Source: Chloroflexota bacterium
GTDB taxonomy: Bacteria > Chloroflexota > UBA6077 > FW602-bin22 > CADDYW01
Assembly (NCBI GenBank): GCA_021324795.1
Contig: JAJPIK010000058.1
Coordinates: 1-42,966 of the forward strand
Reading direction: 5' to 3'
Length of the DNA: 42,966 bases
Part shown: piece after piece, positions 24,237 to 33,531 of the stretch
Layout of the letters: the number at the start of each line of letters is the position of its first letter
How positions within the stretch are numbered: position 1 is the stretch's first letter
The notes under the pieces: model-generated
Database searches by the model: none
Told to the model about the DNA's origin: nothing
The model's input: only the letters and a program-made list of their open reading frames with translations
Made by a program: the position numbers and the translations under genes

Positions 24237-26336
24237 ATGGCGCAGCGTGACGAAAAGGACCTTGCCGAGCAATTACGCGTATTCCCGCTGAGTCCTGATG
24301 GGCGGGTGGCGCCGGACGACCGGCGGGTTCGCGACGTTCGCCGACTCGATCAACCCTGCGCGCTGCCGACATTTGAGTCACTCGCAGGGTGGCAGCGTCG
24401 GGCGGCGATGTTGCGGCAGCGCATCCTGGTTAGCGCCGGCCTCTGGCCCATGCCCGAACGCATACCGATCAATGCCCAGATCTTTGGACGAATCGAGCGG
24501 GGCGATTACACCGTCGAAAAGGTCTACTTTGAAAGCTTCCCGGGCTTCCTGGTAACCGGGAACCTCTATCGTCCGCTTGGTCGCTCTGGTCCCTTTCCCG
24601 CCGTTCTTGCGCCGCACGGCCACTGGCAGCGCGGACGCCTCCAACACGACGAGCGCACCTCGGCGCCGGCCCGCTGCATCAGCTTCGCCCGCCAGGGGTA
24701 CGTCGCCTTCAGCTATGATATGGTTGGCTACGTCGACAGCACCCAGATTCCGCACCGCTTCGGGGGACCGATCGAAGCGCTCTGGGGGATCGGTCCATTG
24801 GGACTGCAGCTCTGGAATAGCTTGCGGACGGTGGACTTTCTCGTCTCGCTTTCCGACGTGGATCCGGAACGGCTTGGCTGCACCGGCGAGTCCGGAGGGG
24901 GAACGCAGAGTTTCTTGCTCACGGCGATCGACGACCGGATCAAAGTGGTCTCGCCAGTCAACATGGTCTCAGCGCACATGCAGGGTGGCTGCGCTTGCGA
25001 GAATGCGCCGGGCTTGCGCCTCGACGCGACCAACGTCGAGCTCGCTGCGCTGGCCGCACCACGGCCGATGTTGCTTGTGAGTTGCACCGGTGACTGGACC
25101 CGGAATACCCCATCGGTCGAATTTCCCGCGATTCGCGCGATCTACCAGCTTTTTGGTGCCGAGGACCGGCTGAGCTGGGTGCAGATCGAAGCCGGGCACA
25201 ATTTTAACCGGGCGAGCCGCGAGGCGGTGTATGCTTTTTTCGGTCGCTGGCTCGGCAACGTCCCGGCGCTCGAGGCCCGCGAGCGTCCATTGACGGTCGA
25301 GTCGGACGAGAATCTTCGCGTTTTTCCCGATGGCGAGCAGCCATCGGGCGCGCTCGACCTGGCTGGCCTGAAGCGGCAATGGATCCGTCGCTGCGACGAA
25401 ATGCTGGCTGGTCTTTGGCCAGGGGACGCGGCCGGCCTCGAGCGCTTTCGCGCGACCTACCTGCCGGCCTGGCAGCATATGCTTGCCGCTGACTGGCCGA
25501 CGCTAGTGAATGCCGAGGATGCGGGAACGGTACACCGGGCAGGCTTCGACGTCGAGCGGCTACGACTTGGCCGACCGGGCCAGGGGGATCAGTTTCCCGC
25601 GCTATTCATCCGTCCGTCAGGGTGGGACGGCCAAAAAGTGGTGCTGGCGGTGCATTCGGCGGGTAAGGCCGCGTTGCTAGTGGGTTTGGATACGGACTCC
25701 CCGTCTGTCCCTCCAGCTAAGGGCGATGGGGCTAGTCGTGGAGCGGAATGGTTCGCAACGGAGTCCATCCTCGCGGTGCTCCTGAGCCACGGCTATGCCG
25801 TGCTGACCGCCGACATCTTCTTGACCGGTGAGTACCACGCCCCCTGGGGACAAAACGGCCGCGATCAGAGCGCTCGCTTCTTCACGACCTACAACCGAAC
25901 CGATCTCGCGTTGCGCATTCAGGACATTCTCACCACCCTTGCCTACGCTCGTGAGCGCGCTGACCACTTCGACGTGCCGCTGATCGGCCTGGGCGAAGCC
26001 GGGCTCTGGTGCTTACTGGCCCGTCCCCTCGTACCCGCTCCACCCTCGCTCGTCGCCGACGCCGGTCAGTTCACCTGGACCGACGATCAGAGCTACGCGA
26101 GATGTCTTTTCTTGCCCGGTTTGCGCCGGCTAGGCGATTTTCGCACCGCCCTGGCCTTGGCGGCTCCATCGCGGACTCTGATCGTCAACACCGGCCCGGC
26201 GTTTCCGATCGCCGAGACCAAAGCCCTTTACCACTCCGTCGGCCAGTCTGCTCGATTGGCAATCGACGAGGAGCGAGTGGACGCTCAAGCAATCGTGAGG
26301 TGGCTAGAGGGCTGGAATATGGACATTAATGGGTGA
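24237..26336 (+). CDS. Tandem alpha/beta hydrolase (acetyl-xylan-esterase-like); second domain lacks the nucleophile
   Basis: About 699 residues, no signal peptide. The N-terminal half is an intact AXE/dienelactone-type hydrolase: FPAVLAPHGHWQ, VAFSYDMVGYVDS, nucleophile elbow GCTGESGGGTQS, PRPMLLVSCTGDWT and the His of IEAGHNF. The C-terminal half (from about residue 395) repeats the fold with VVLAVHSAGKAALL, YAVLTADIFLTGEY and the elbow position IGLGEAGLW, where Ser is replaced by Glu, so it is probably non-catalytic. Similar double-domain proteins are known to me only as uncharacterised hydrolases. ATG 24237 follows GGTGGAAAAGG; upstream TTG/GTG at 24222/24225 lack an SD. It runs into the permease gene with almost no gap. 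Confidence 0.8.
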   Translation: MAQRDEKDLAEQLRVFPLSPDGRVAPDDRRVRDVRRLDQPCALPTFESLAGWQRRAAMLRQRILVSAGLWPMPERIPINAQIFGRIERGDYTVEKVYFESFPGFLVTGNLYRPLGRSGPFPAVLAPHGHWQRGRLQHDERTSAPARCISFARQGYVAFSYDMVGYVDSTQIPHRFGGPIEALWGIGPLGLQLWNSLRTVDFLVSLSDVDPERLGCTGESGGGTQSFLLTAIDDRIKVVSPVNMVSAHMQGGCACENAPGLRLDATNVELAALAAPRPMLLVSCTGDWTRNTPSVEFPAIRAIYQLFGAEDRLSWVQIEAGHNFNRASREAVYAFFGRWLGNVPALEARERPLTVESDENLRVFPDGEQPSGALDLAGLKRQWIRRCDEMLAGLWPGDAAGLERFRATYLPAWQHMLAADWPTLVNAEDAGTVHRAGFDVERLRLGRPGQGDQFPALFIRPSGWDGQKVVLAVHSAGKAALLVGLDTDSPSVPPAKGDGASRGAEWFATESILAVLLSHGYAVLTADIFLTGEYHAPWGQNGRDQSARFFTTYNRTDLALRIQDILTTLAYARERADHFDVPLIGLGEAGLWCLLARPLVPAPPSLVADAGQFTWTDDQSYARCLFLPGLRRLGDFRTALALAAPSRTLIVNTGPAFPIAETKALYHSVGQSARLAIDEERVDAQAIVRWLEGWNMDING

Positions 26337-26343
26337 AGCCGGC

Positions 26344-27294
26344 ATGGGGCAATACGTCATTCGTCGCTTGCTCATGATGATTCCGGTCGTCGTGATCGTC
26401 AGCATGATTGCATTTTCTTTGCTCTACCTTCTTCCCGGCGACCCCGCCCTGGCGATTCTTGGCTCCGAACTCGCCGGTGATCAAGCGCTCTACGCGCAGC
26501 TTCGCGCTCAGCTTGGCCTCAACGACCCGCTCTACGTTCAGTACGTCCGCTGGCTCGGCCAGGTCCTCCATGGTAATCTGGGAACGTCGGTGCAGACACG
26601 TGAGCCCGTGCTCGCCATGATCTTGCTCAGTATTCCCGTCACTGCCGAGCTTGCGCTCCTGTCGCTGATCTTGGCGATCGCCATTGGCTTGTCGGCCGCC
26701 GTTGTCTCGGCACTTCGCCCGGGTACAGCCTTGGACGTGGTCGTTTCCGTGTTCTCACTCGCTGGCCTCGCAATGCCGGTCTTTTGGTTGGGGATCCTCC
26801 TCATTTATGCCTTTTCGATCGGACTTCACCTCTTGCCGCCGACCGGCTACACACCTCCTGCTCAGGGCCTGGGCCTCAATCTCGAAATGATGGTCATGCC
26901 GGCTCTGACGATTGGCACCGGCCAGGGAGCGATCATCATGCGTCAGGCGCGCGCGGCGTTGCTCGAGGTGCTCGAGCAAGATTACATTCGCACGGCCCGG
27001 GCGAAAGGGGTGACTGAGAAAGCAGTCATCTACCGTCACGCGCTGAAAAACGCGATGATTCCCGTTGCAACCATCATCGGCCTGCAGGTTGGCAATCTCT
27101 TGGCAGGATCAGTCATCACCGAAAGTATCTTTGCCTTGCCCGGGGTTGGCCGGCTGATCGTCAATGCGATCTTCTTGCGCGACTATCCCACGGCCCAGGG
27201 CGCGGTCTTGCTCGTGGCGATCGTTGTCTTGATAGTCAACTTTCTCACCGACATTTTTTACGCGTATCTCGATCCACGGATTCGCTATGCTTAG
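26344..27294 (+). CDS. Peptide/nickel-type ABC transporter permease, DppB-like
   Basis: About 316 residues, an integral membrane permease of the DppB/OppB/NikB family. It begins with the family opening MGQYVIRRLLMMIPVVVIVSM, has LPGDPALAILG and LGLNDPLYVQYVRWL in the first periplasmic loop, and the EAA loop LEQDYIRTARAKGVTEKAVIYRHALKN that contacts the ATPase. ATG 26344 matches the usual N-terminus; ATG 26329 would overlap the hydrolase stop by 8 nt. The partner permease and binding protein lie just downstream on the opposite strand. No ATP-binding subunit is in the window. Co-transcription with the tandem hydrolase is likely. Confidence 0.92.
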   Translation: MGQYVIRRLLMMIPVVVIVSMIAFSLLYLLPGDPALAILGSELAGDQALYAQLRAQLGLNDPLYVQYVRWLGQVLHGNLGTSVQTREPVLAMILLSIPVTAELALLSLILAIAIGLSAAVVSALRPGTALDVVVSVFSLAGLAMPVFWLGILLIYAFSIGLHLLPPTGYTPPAQGLGLNLEMMVMPALTIGTGQGAIIMRQARAALLEVLEQDYIRTARAKGVTEKAVIYRHALKNAMIPVATIIGLQVGNLLAGSVITESIFALPGVGRLIVNAIFLRDYPTAQGAVLLVAIVVLIVNFLTDIFYAYLDPRIRYA

Positions 27295-27448
27295 CCCGGA
27301 TTGTTCACCGGGACTGGTGGAGAGGATTCGGTCGCGCGAGTCCTTGCGCCCCACGCGACTGGGCCACGAGGCGAAAGAGGGCTAATAATCCGGGTTAGGG
27401 TAGCCTGCTGCGCTATAGGACACTCAGGTTGCCGAGGGAAAGCCCTGG

Positions 27449-28354
27449 TTAGCCGCGTCGAGATAGACGCGGGTCGAGCGCGACCCGGAGGGCATCGCCA
27501 AGAAAATTGAAAGACAGGACGGTCAAGAAGATGGCGAGGCCCGGAAAGATCGACAGCCAGGGCGCGACCTGCATGTACTGGTAACCGGTCTGAAGCATCG
27601 AGCCCCAGCTTGCCGTGGGAGGTTGGACGCCCACGCCCAGGAATGAGAGTGATGCCTCACTGATGATGGCCCCGCCGACCAAGAGGGTCGCCTGAACGAT
27701 GAGCGGAGCGGTGACGTTGGGCCAGACGTGCTGAAGGATTGTTCGGAGCGGGCCCGCCCCCAGCGCCCGAGAGGCGATTACGTAATCGCGCTCGCGCACC
27801 GAAAGGACCTGAGCACGGGTCAGCCGTGCGAAAACCGGTGTCCCAACCACCCCAATCGCGATCATCACCTTGGTGATTCCGGGACCGAGCGCAGCGGTGA
27901 TCGCGAGGGCGAGGATCAAGCCCGGGAAGGCTTGAACAGCATCCATCACTCGCATCAGGACGTCATCTAAGGCACCACCCCAATAGCCGGCGACGAGGCC
28001 AATCGCCACGCCAGCGACCAGCGCGATGCCGACGGCGATGATGCCGACCTCGAGTGAAACCCGTGAGCCATAAATGATGCGCGAAAGGACATCCCGCCCA
28101 AGGTCATCGGTGCCGAGGAGGTGCTGCCAGCTTGGGGCTTTGGTAAAAGCCGAGTAATCTTGGAGGTTCGGGTCGTAGGGCGCGATGATTCCGGCGAACA
28201 CCGCGGCGAAAACCACGACGAGCACAATGGCTAGACTCGCCCCGGCCAGCCGCGTCTGCAAGATACTTCGCAGAAGACGGACGATACCCCAGTCAATTGG
28301 CCTTGGAGGAGCGAACAGTTCTTGCTCGCCCAGATTCTCGTTGGTACTTTCCAT
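27449..28354 (-). CDS. Peptide/nickel-type ABC transporter permease, DppC-like
   Basis: About 301 residues. It shows the DppC features: an N-terminal cytoplasmic tail, first helix ASLAIVLVVVFAAVFAG, IAPYDPNLQDYS, HLLGTDDLGRDVLSRIIYGSRVSL, and the EAA loop SVRERDYVIASRALGAGPLRTILQHVWPN. It ends with the family's LGDALRVALDPRL. Its start (ATG 28354) is 8 nt after the binding-protein stop, so the two form an operon. The DppB-like gene faces it tail-to-tail across 154 nt in which I see only an 8-bp inverted repeat, CCCGGATT (27295-27302) / AATCCGGG (27387-27394). Confidence 0.93.
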   Translation of the reverse strand: MESTNENLGEQELFAPPRPIDWGIVRLLRSILQTRLAGASLAIVLVVVFAAVFAGIIAPYDPNLQDYSAFTKAPSWQHLLGTDDLGRDVLSRIIYGSRVSLEVGIIAVGIALVAGVAIGLVAGYWGGALDDVLMRVMDAVQAFPGLILALAITAALGPGITKVMIAIGVVGTPVFARLTRAQVLSVRERDYVIASRALGAGPLRTILQHVWPNVTAPLIVQATLLVGGAIISEASLSFLGVGVQPPTASWGSMLQTGYQYMQVAPWLSIFPGLAIFLTVLSFNFLGDALRVALDPRLSRRG

Positions 28355-28362
28355 TGGCCTGG

Positions 28363-30126
28363 TTAGCTTTTCCAGAGTTGCTCTTCTTGCCACTCCTCGC
28401 CCCAAAGAGCAGGAACATTATTGACCCGCTTGTTATAGACGTAGTTCCACGGCTGCATCCAGATGTACCCCCACCACGCCGTGTTGTACATGTCGGTTTG
28501 GCAGGTCTCGTACTGCTTCTGACGGAAGGCGGCGTCGTAACTCGACCGCGCCGTCGTCAGGCAGGACTCGACCTCCGGTACCGAGGCGCGGCTGTAGGCG
28601 GCGGGGCCACTCGCGGCCCAGGCGAGCGTAAAGAGTGGATCAGGGTCGTAAGTGGTGCCGGTCCGCTGGGTCGCCATTTCGAAGTCGTTCTGCTCGCGAA
28701 CCTTTTGAACCCACGCGGTTCGTTCCAACGATTCGACGTTTGTCTTGATGCCAACATCGCCCAGCATTTGCTGCAGCATCTGCGCTTGTTGAACGTCGAG
28801 CTGGCGAGAAATCACGGTGAGGCGAATCGAGAGACCATTGGGGTAGCCAGCGTCTTTGACAAGCTGCTTCGCCTTTGCGGGGTCGTAATTGTAGTAGGGG
28901 ACCGAATCGGAGTAGCCAAGCTGCCCCGGATTCAGGTCGTACTTCAACGGCACGCCGATCCCTTGCCCTAGCGCTTGCGCGATCGCGTCTCGGTTGATCG
29001 CATATTGTACCGCCTGACGAAGCTTGAGGTTGTTGCCAAACGGTGGCTTCAAGGCATTGAAAACGAAGCGATAGCGATTGCCCATCCAAGAAACTTGATC
29101 ATACACCAGGCTGGACGTTGACTTGACCTTCGGAATGTCGGTCGCGCGGATCAGTTCGGTGAAATCGGAAGTCCCGGACAGCATCTGGAGACTGCGGACG
29201 GAATCGTCAGGAATAAACTTATAAATAATCTGGTCCAGATACGGCAAAGGCTGACCGTCGACCCCTTTCTTCCAGTACTTGTCCCAGCGTTTGACGACGA
29301 GCTGATTCCCCGGCTGCCAACTGACGAAGGAGAAGGGGCCGGTCCCGACCGCCTGGCGGGAGAGACCATCGGCTCCGAGCTTATCGAAAGCGGCTTTCGA
29401 CACGATCCCGGTGGTTGCTTCGGCATCGCTCAATGCTGCCAGAAGTCCGCCATCAGGGTACTTGAGATTCACCCGAACGGTGTAGTCGTCGATGACGTCG
29501 GCCGGCTTGCTCGGGTCGATGGCTTCCAGCGCAACCTTCGCAATCGACTTGGGGTAGTTGACCATCTGCTCGATGTTCCACTTGACCACGTCCGCGTTGA
29601 GGGGACTCCCGTCGTGAAAGGTTACCCCCTGGCGCAGCTTAAAGGTCGCCGAATTACCAGATAATTCCCACGATTCCGCGAGCTCGGGTTCGGGGCCAAA
29701 TTGCCCATTCGATCCCCGTCGCCAGCCCACCAGCCAGTCGTAGCACGGCATTGCCGTCGGACCGGTTGTCACGACTGGCCACATGGTCACAAAGTCGTTC
29801 TGGACGACGACGTTGAGTGTGCCACCACGCTTGGGCGTCCCGCTCACCGTCGCGCCGGCCGCCACGGCGGCCGGCGCAGTAGTTGCCACGGGCTGCGCTG
29901 TCGATGCTGTTTGGGGCGTCGATGCTGCCATGGCCGCCGGTTGCGCCGCGCTCGTCGGTTGGCTGGTTGGAGCGCTTGCACTGGTCAGTTGGGGAGCGGG
30001 CGTGGGAGGAGAAGAGGCAGATTGACTGCACGCCGCGAGCAGGAGTGATGCGATGCCGGTTGCGCCGGCGATTTGGACGAGTCGTCGGCGTGTTACGACC
30101 GCGGAAAGCTTACCTCGTTCAGACAT
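28363..30126 (-). CDS. ABC transporter substrate-binding lipoprotein, family 5 (peptide/nickel type)
   Basis: 587 residues. The N-terminus has a twin-arginine-like TRRRLVQIAG and a lipobox SLLLAAC, so it is an exported lipoprotein anchored at the membrane. A low-complexity Ser/Thr/Pro/Ala linker (about residues 38-90) precedes the binding domain. SBP family 5 motifs are present: NSATFKLRQGVTFHDGSPLNADVVKWNIEQM, AVGTGPFSFVSWQPGNQLVVKRW, LKLRQAVQYAINRDAIAQAL and YNYDPAKAKQLVKDAGYPNG. ATG 30126 with SD GAGGAGGG is preferred over the longer frame to 30261. The ligand is unknown; peptides, glycosides and other solutes are all possible. Confidence 0.93.
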   Translation of the reverse strand: MSERGKLSAVVTRRRLVQIAGATGIASLLLAACSQSASSPPTPAPQLTSASAPTSQPTSAAQPAAMAASTPQTASTAQPVATTAPAAVAAGATVSGTPKRGGTLNVVVQNDFVTMWPVVTTGPTAMPCYDWLVGWRRGSNGQFGPEPELAESWELSGNSATFKLRQGVTFHDGSPLNADVVKWNIEQMVNYPKSIAKVALEAIDPSKPADVIDDYTVRVNLKYPDGGLLAALSDAEATTGIVSKAAFDKLGADGLSRQAVGTGPFSFVSWQPGNQLVVKRWDKYWKKGVDGQPLPYLDQIIYKFIPDDSVRSLQMLSGTSDFTELIRATDIPKVKSTSSLVYDQVSWMGNRYRFVFNALKPPFGNNLKLRQAVQYAINRDAIAQALGQGIGVPLKYDLNPGQLGYSDSVPYYNYDPAKAKQLVKDAGYPNGLSIRLTVISRQLDVQQAQMLQQMLGDVGIKTNVESLERTAWVQKVREQNDFEMATQRTGTTYDPDPLFTLAWAASGPAAYSRASVPEVESCLTTARSSYDAAFRQKQYETCQTDMYNTAWWGYIWMQPWNYVYNKRVNNVPALWGEEWQEEQLWKS

Positions 30127-30427
30127 GGATACCCAACCCTCCTCATGCGAATACCGGTGTACTTTCGACAAGGCAAATCTGCAGGGTGGAATGTGGTGGT
30201 CCGAAACTACGGAAACGTGACGGCCAGGATTGCTCATCGGCTCGATCATCGCAATGGCCAATTGGACAAGACGATCGGGAAAGAACCCGTCCGATTATAG
30301 CAACGAGCATAAGCTTTGTATATTTCGTTTGCCTGGTTGTATTGTAACCGGTAACTTGCCTTCATGTTCTCGTAGGACAGCCATGGTAACATAGGCTCCA
30401 ACGTCACGAAGATCGGGAGGCTTGATC
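30127..30427. promoter_or_regulatory. Divergent promoter region between the binding-protein and M81 peptidase genes
   Basis: No gene is seen in this 301-nt gap. On the minus strand an extended -10, TGC-TATAAT (hexamer 30299-30294), could drive the binding-protein operon with a leader of about 160 nt. On the plus strand TTGCCT (30329-30334)-N17-TAACTT (30352-30357) could serve the peptidase operon. The centre is AT-rich. Confidence 0.4.
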
Positions 30428-31909
30428 ATGCGGCTGGCAGCGCTCGGATTCTCGCACGAGACGAACACTTTCGCGCCAACTCCGACGGATCTCGCAGAGT
30501 TCGAGGCGAGCGGGATCGCCCGAGGGGATGAGATCGTCCGCCGGCACCGGGGTGCCCACAGCACGATGGCTGGCTTCCTCGAGGCCAGTGAAAAGCTCGG
30601 CTTCGAGATCGTACCGCTGATCTTTGCTCAGACCGAGCCGAGCGGGATGATCACCAAGCGAGCCTTTGATCAGATCGTCGGCGAGATGCTCGACTTGCTT
30701 CGGCGACACGGTCCTTGGGATGGCGTGCTGTTAGCGAACCACGGCGCCGCGGTGTCCGAGGAGTATTCCGACGTTGACGGCGAGATCGCCGCGCGGGTGC
30801 GAGCGCTGGTCGGTCCAAAGGTGCCGATTGGGATCTCCCTCGATCTGCACGGCAACTTGACCCAGAGGATGGTCGAGAACGTCACCGTCACCACTCTCTA
30901 CCGAACCAATCCGCACCTGGATCCGGCCCCCCGAGCGTTCGAATGTGCCGAGATCGTCGTCCGGACGATCAAGGGAGAGGTAGATCCGGTTCAAGCGCTT
31001 GAGACGCCACCGCTGGTGATCAACATCGTCAAGCAGTTCACCGGCGAAGAGCCGATGAAAAGCGTGATGGCAGACTGTGCTGCCGTGCTGGCCCGTCCTG
31101 GGATCCTGACCGCTGGCGTCGCCGAGGGCTATCCGTATGCCGACGTCCCGGAAATGGGAATGTCGTTTCTCGCCGTCCACGACGGCGATCCGACCGCGGC
31201 GCGCGACGCCGCGCGCTGGCTGGCCCGGCGGGCCTGGGAGCGCCGGGCGGATTTCGTCGGCGAGGTGCCATCGCCGAGCGAGGCCTTGAAAATGGCGGCC
31301 AATGCTCCAAAAGGACCGGTCGTCTTAATGGACGTCGGTGACAACATCGGCGGTGGCAGCCCGGCCGATTCGACGATCCTCCTCGCCGAGGCCAAGCGCC
31401 AGGGTGTTCGCCGCTACCTTCAGACGCTCTACGATCCGGAAGCGGTCGCGACCTGCGTCGCAGCGGGCGTTGGCGCTGATCTGACGCTGCGAGTTGGCGC
31501 CAAAACCGATCGTTTGCACGGTGAACCGGTCGAAGTCACCGGACACGTTCGACTGATCTCGGACGGACGATTCGAAGAGCGGCGACCGATCCACGGCGGT
31601 GGCCGCTACTTCAATGGTGGCACGACTGTCGTCTTGGAAACAGCCGACGAGCATACGCTCGTCCTGACGAGCCGCCGCATCGGCAACACCAGTATCGAGC
31701 AGATGTATTCGCTCGGTATTCGTCCGGAGGAAAAGCAGGTGGTGGTCGCCAAAGGTGTCGTCTCCCCGCGCCCCGCCTATGAGCCGATCGCGGCGCAAAT
31801 CATCCTCGTCAACACGCCGGGCGTCACCACTGCCGACCTCTCGTTCTTTGCCTACCATCACCGACGCCGGCCGTTGTTTCCATTCGAGCCGGAAGCGAGA
31901 TACGAGTAA
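30428..31909 (+). CDS. M81 family metallopeptidase, MlrC-like
   Basis: 493 residues. It resembles MlrC, the last enzyme of microcystin breakdown in Sphingomonas, which releases Adda and amino acids from linear peptides and is thought to be a zinc peptidase. Motifs are LGFSHETNTFAPTPTDL at the N-terminus, GAVSEEYSDVDGEI-like acidic motif, GISLDLHGNLT with the metal-type Asp-His, YRTNPHLD, and the C-terminal VLMDVGDNIGGGSPADST. Most relatives in non-degrading bacteria act on unknown peptides or amides. ATG 30428 has SD GGGAGG at 8 nt. It is followed after 12 nt by the sulfatase, clearly one operon. Confidence 0.9.
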   Translation: MRLAALGFSHETNTFAPTPTDLAEFEASGIARGDEIVRRHRGAHSTMAGFLEASEKLGFEIVPLIFAQTEPSGMITKRAFDQIVGEMLDLLRRHGPWDGVLLANHGAAVSEEYSDVDGEIAARVRALVGPKVPIGISLDLHGNLTQRMVENVTVTTLYRTNPHLDPAPRAFECAEIVVRTIKGEVDPVQALETPPLVINIVKQFTGEEPMKSVMADCAAVLARPGILTAGVAEGYPYADVPEMGMSFLAVHDGDPTAARDAARWLARRAWERRADFVGEVPSPSEALKMAANAPKGPVVLMDVGDNIGGGSPADSTILLAEAKRQGVRRYLQTLYDPEAVATCVAAGVGADLTLRVGAKTDRLHGEPVEVTGHVRLISDGRFEERRPIHGGGRYFNGGTTVVLETADEHTLVLTSRRIGNTSIEQMYSLGIRPEEKQVVVAKGVVSPRPAYEPIAAQIILVNTPGVTTADLSFFAYHHRRRPLFPFEPEARYE

Positions 31910-31921
31910 GGAGAAATCCCA

Positions 31922-33463
31922 GTGCCCACTGATCTTCGCGCCCCGAATATCCTACTGGTGATGGCCGACCAGCTCATCCCGATGCTCACCGGGGCCTACG
32001 GCCACCCTGTCGTGCAAACGCCGAACCTGAATGTCCTTGCCGCTCAAGGCGTGCGGTTTGACGCGGCCTATACGCCGGTGCCGGTGTGCGCGCCGGCCCG
32101 CGCCTGCATGCTCAGCGGCACCTATGCTTCGACTAACCGCGCGTACGATAACGCGGCCCTCTTCGCCGCCGACATCCCGACCGTGGCTCACTACCTGACT
32201 CGGGCCGGCTACGACTGTGTACTCAGCGGCAAGATGCACTTCGTCGGTCCCGATCAGCTCCACGGTTTTCAGCGCCGGCTCACCACTGACATTTATCCCG
32301 AAGAGTTTAGCTGGGTGAAGCGCCGTGCCCCCTGGACGATCGCTCGGGATCCCGAGCTGTTTGATCCGAAGGCTGGCCGGGGCAATCACGCCCAGGGCTA
32401 CGTCGGTTCGGGCGTGCACGTCGACCGCTGGCATCACCACCTGGCTTATGATGAAGAAGCGCATTTCCGTGGCCGCGAGTACCTCCGAGCGATGGGGGCG
32501 GAGCGCCGGCACCGGCCAAACGAGACGCCACCGTTTTTCCTCTGCGTCTCTTACCACCACCCGCACGATCCCTTCTGGCCACCACGAGACCTGTGGGACC
32601 TTTACGAAGGAGCGCCGATCCCAATTCCCGAGTTTCCGGCCAACCTGGAGGCGACCTACAGCGCGATGGACCGTTGGCAGAACGCTCAGCACGGCGTTCA
32701 CCGCTACCCCGAACTGAAAGATCCCGATAGCCTGCGCCGGGTCCGTCGTGCCTACTACGCGATGGTGACCTACATCGATCGCAAGCTCGGCGAAATTGTC
32801 GATACCCTCAAGTCGCAAGGGTTGTGGGAGAACACGGTCGTCGTCTTCACCAGCGATCACGGCGATATGCTCTGTGAAAAGGGCATGGTCCAAAAGCGCA
32901 GCTTCTACGATTTCTCTAGCCGGGTGCCGCTGATCATCCGTTTCCCGGACGAGCGCTACGCCGGCACGGTATGCCAAGAACCGGTTTCGCTGATCGACCT
33001 TCCGGCCACGTTCATGGACCTGGCCGGCGTTCCCGACGAGCAACGTCTCCCGATGGACGGCACGAGCCTGCTGCCGCTGCTCGAGGCGCCGAATAGCCAA
33101 GCGGGCCGAACCGTCTTTTCGGAGATGCACGTCGAAGACGTGCCAGTACCCTGCTTCATGGTTCGCCGTGGCGACTACAAGTACGTCCACATTCACGGGG
33201 TCGATCAGCAGCTTTTCAACTTGAAGGAAGACCCCGACGAGTGGCAGAACCTGGCGGGCAATCCGGTCTACCGACAGGTGGAAGCCGAGCTCCGCGGCGC
33301 ACTGCTCGAACGGTTCAATCCGGAGAAGATCGATGCCGACATCAAAGCCAGCCTCCAGCGCCGCCTGGTCATCGAAGACGCCATGGCCCGCAACGGGACG
33401 CGGTGGGACTACACGCCGCCGTTCGACGCGAATCGGGACGCGTTAGAGCAATACTTGAAATAA
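31922..33463 (+). CDS. Sulfatase-family hydrolase (type I, Cys-type)
   Basis: 513 residues of the alkaline-phosphatase superfamily. The sulfatase signature C-x-P-x-R is present as Cys56-Ala-Pro-Ala-Arg (PVCAPARACMLSGTY). The Cys would be converted to formylglycine by a separate enzyme. Metal ligands are visible in NILLVMADQ, SDHGDMLCEKGMVQK and HHPHDPFW. The C-terminus has RRGDYKYVHIHGVDQQLFNLKEDPDEWQNL, usual for sulfatases and phosphonate monoester hydrolases, so the ester class is open. No signal peptide, hence a cytoplasmic substrate. GTG 31922 has SD AAGGAG 8-9 nt upstream. It is the second gene of the operon with the M81 peptidase. Confidence 0.92.
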   Translation: MPTDLRAPNILLVMADQLIPMLTGAYGHPVVQTPNLNVLAAQGVRFDAAYTPVPVCAPARACMLSGTYASTNRAYDNAALFAADIPTVAHYLTRAGYDCVLSGKMHFVGPDQLHGFQRRLTTDIYPEEFSWVKRRAPWTIARDPELFDPKAGRGNHAQGYVGSGVHVDRWHHHLAYDEEAHFRGREYLRAMGAERRHRPNETPPFFLCVSYHHPHDPFWPPRDLWDLYEGAPIPIPEFPANLEATYSAMDRWQNAQHGVHRYPELKDPDSLRRVRRAYYAMVTYIDRKLGEIVDTLKSQGLWENTVVVFTSDHGDMLCEKGMVQKRSFYDFSSRVPLIIRFPDERYAGTVCQEPVSLIDLPATFMDLAGVPDEQRLPMDGTSLLPLLEAPNSQAGRTVFSEMHVEDVPVPCFMVRRGDYKYVHIHGVDQQLFNLKEDPDEWQNLAGNPVYRQVEAELRGALLERFNPEKIDADIKASLQRRLVIEDAMARNGTRWDYTPPFDANRDALEQYLK

Positions 33464-33531
33464 GGAGTGTTGTCCACACGTGCGAACGCTATCCTTTTTC
33501 TGAGGCTGCGCCAGCAATCGGTGGGGCTCCC

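Noticed and set aside
27295..27394. 8-bp inverted repeat CCCGGATT/AATCCGGG between the facing permease genes as an inversion scar or terminator
   Set aside because: Too short and too widely spaced (84 nt) to support either claim without comparison to relatives.
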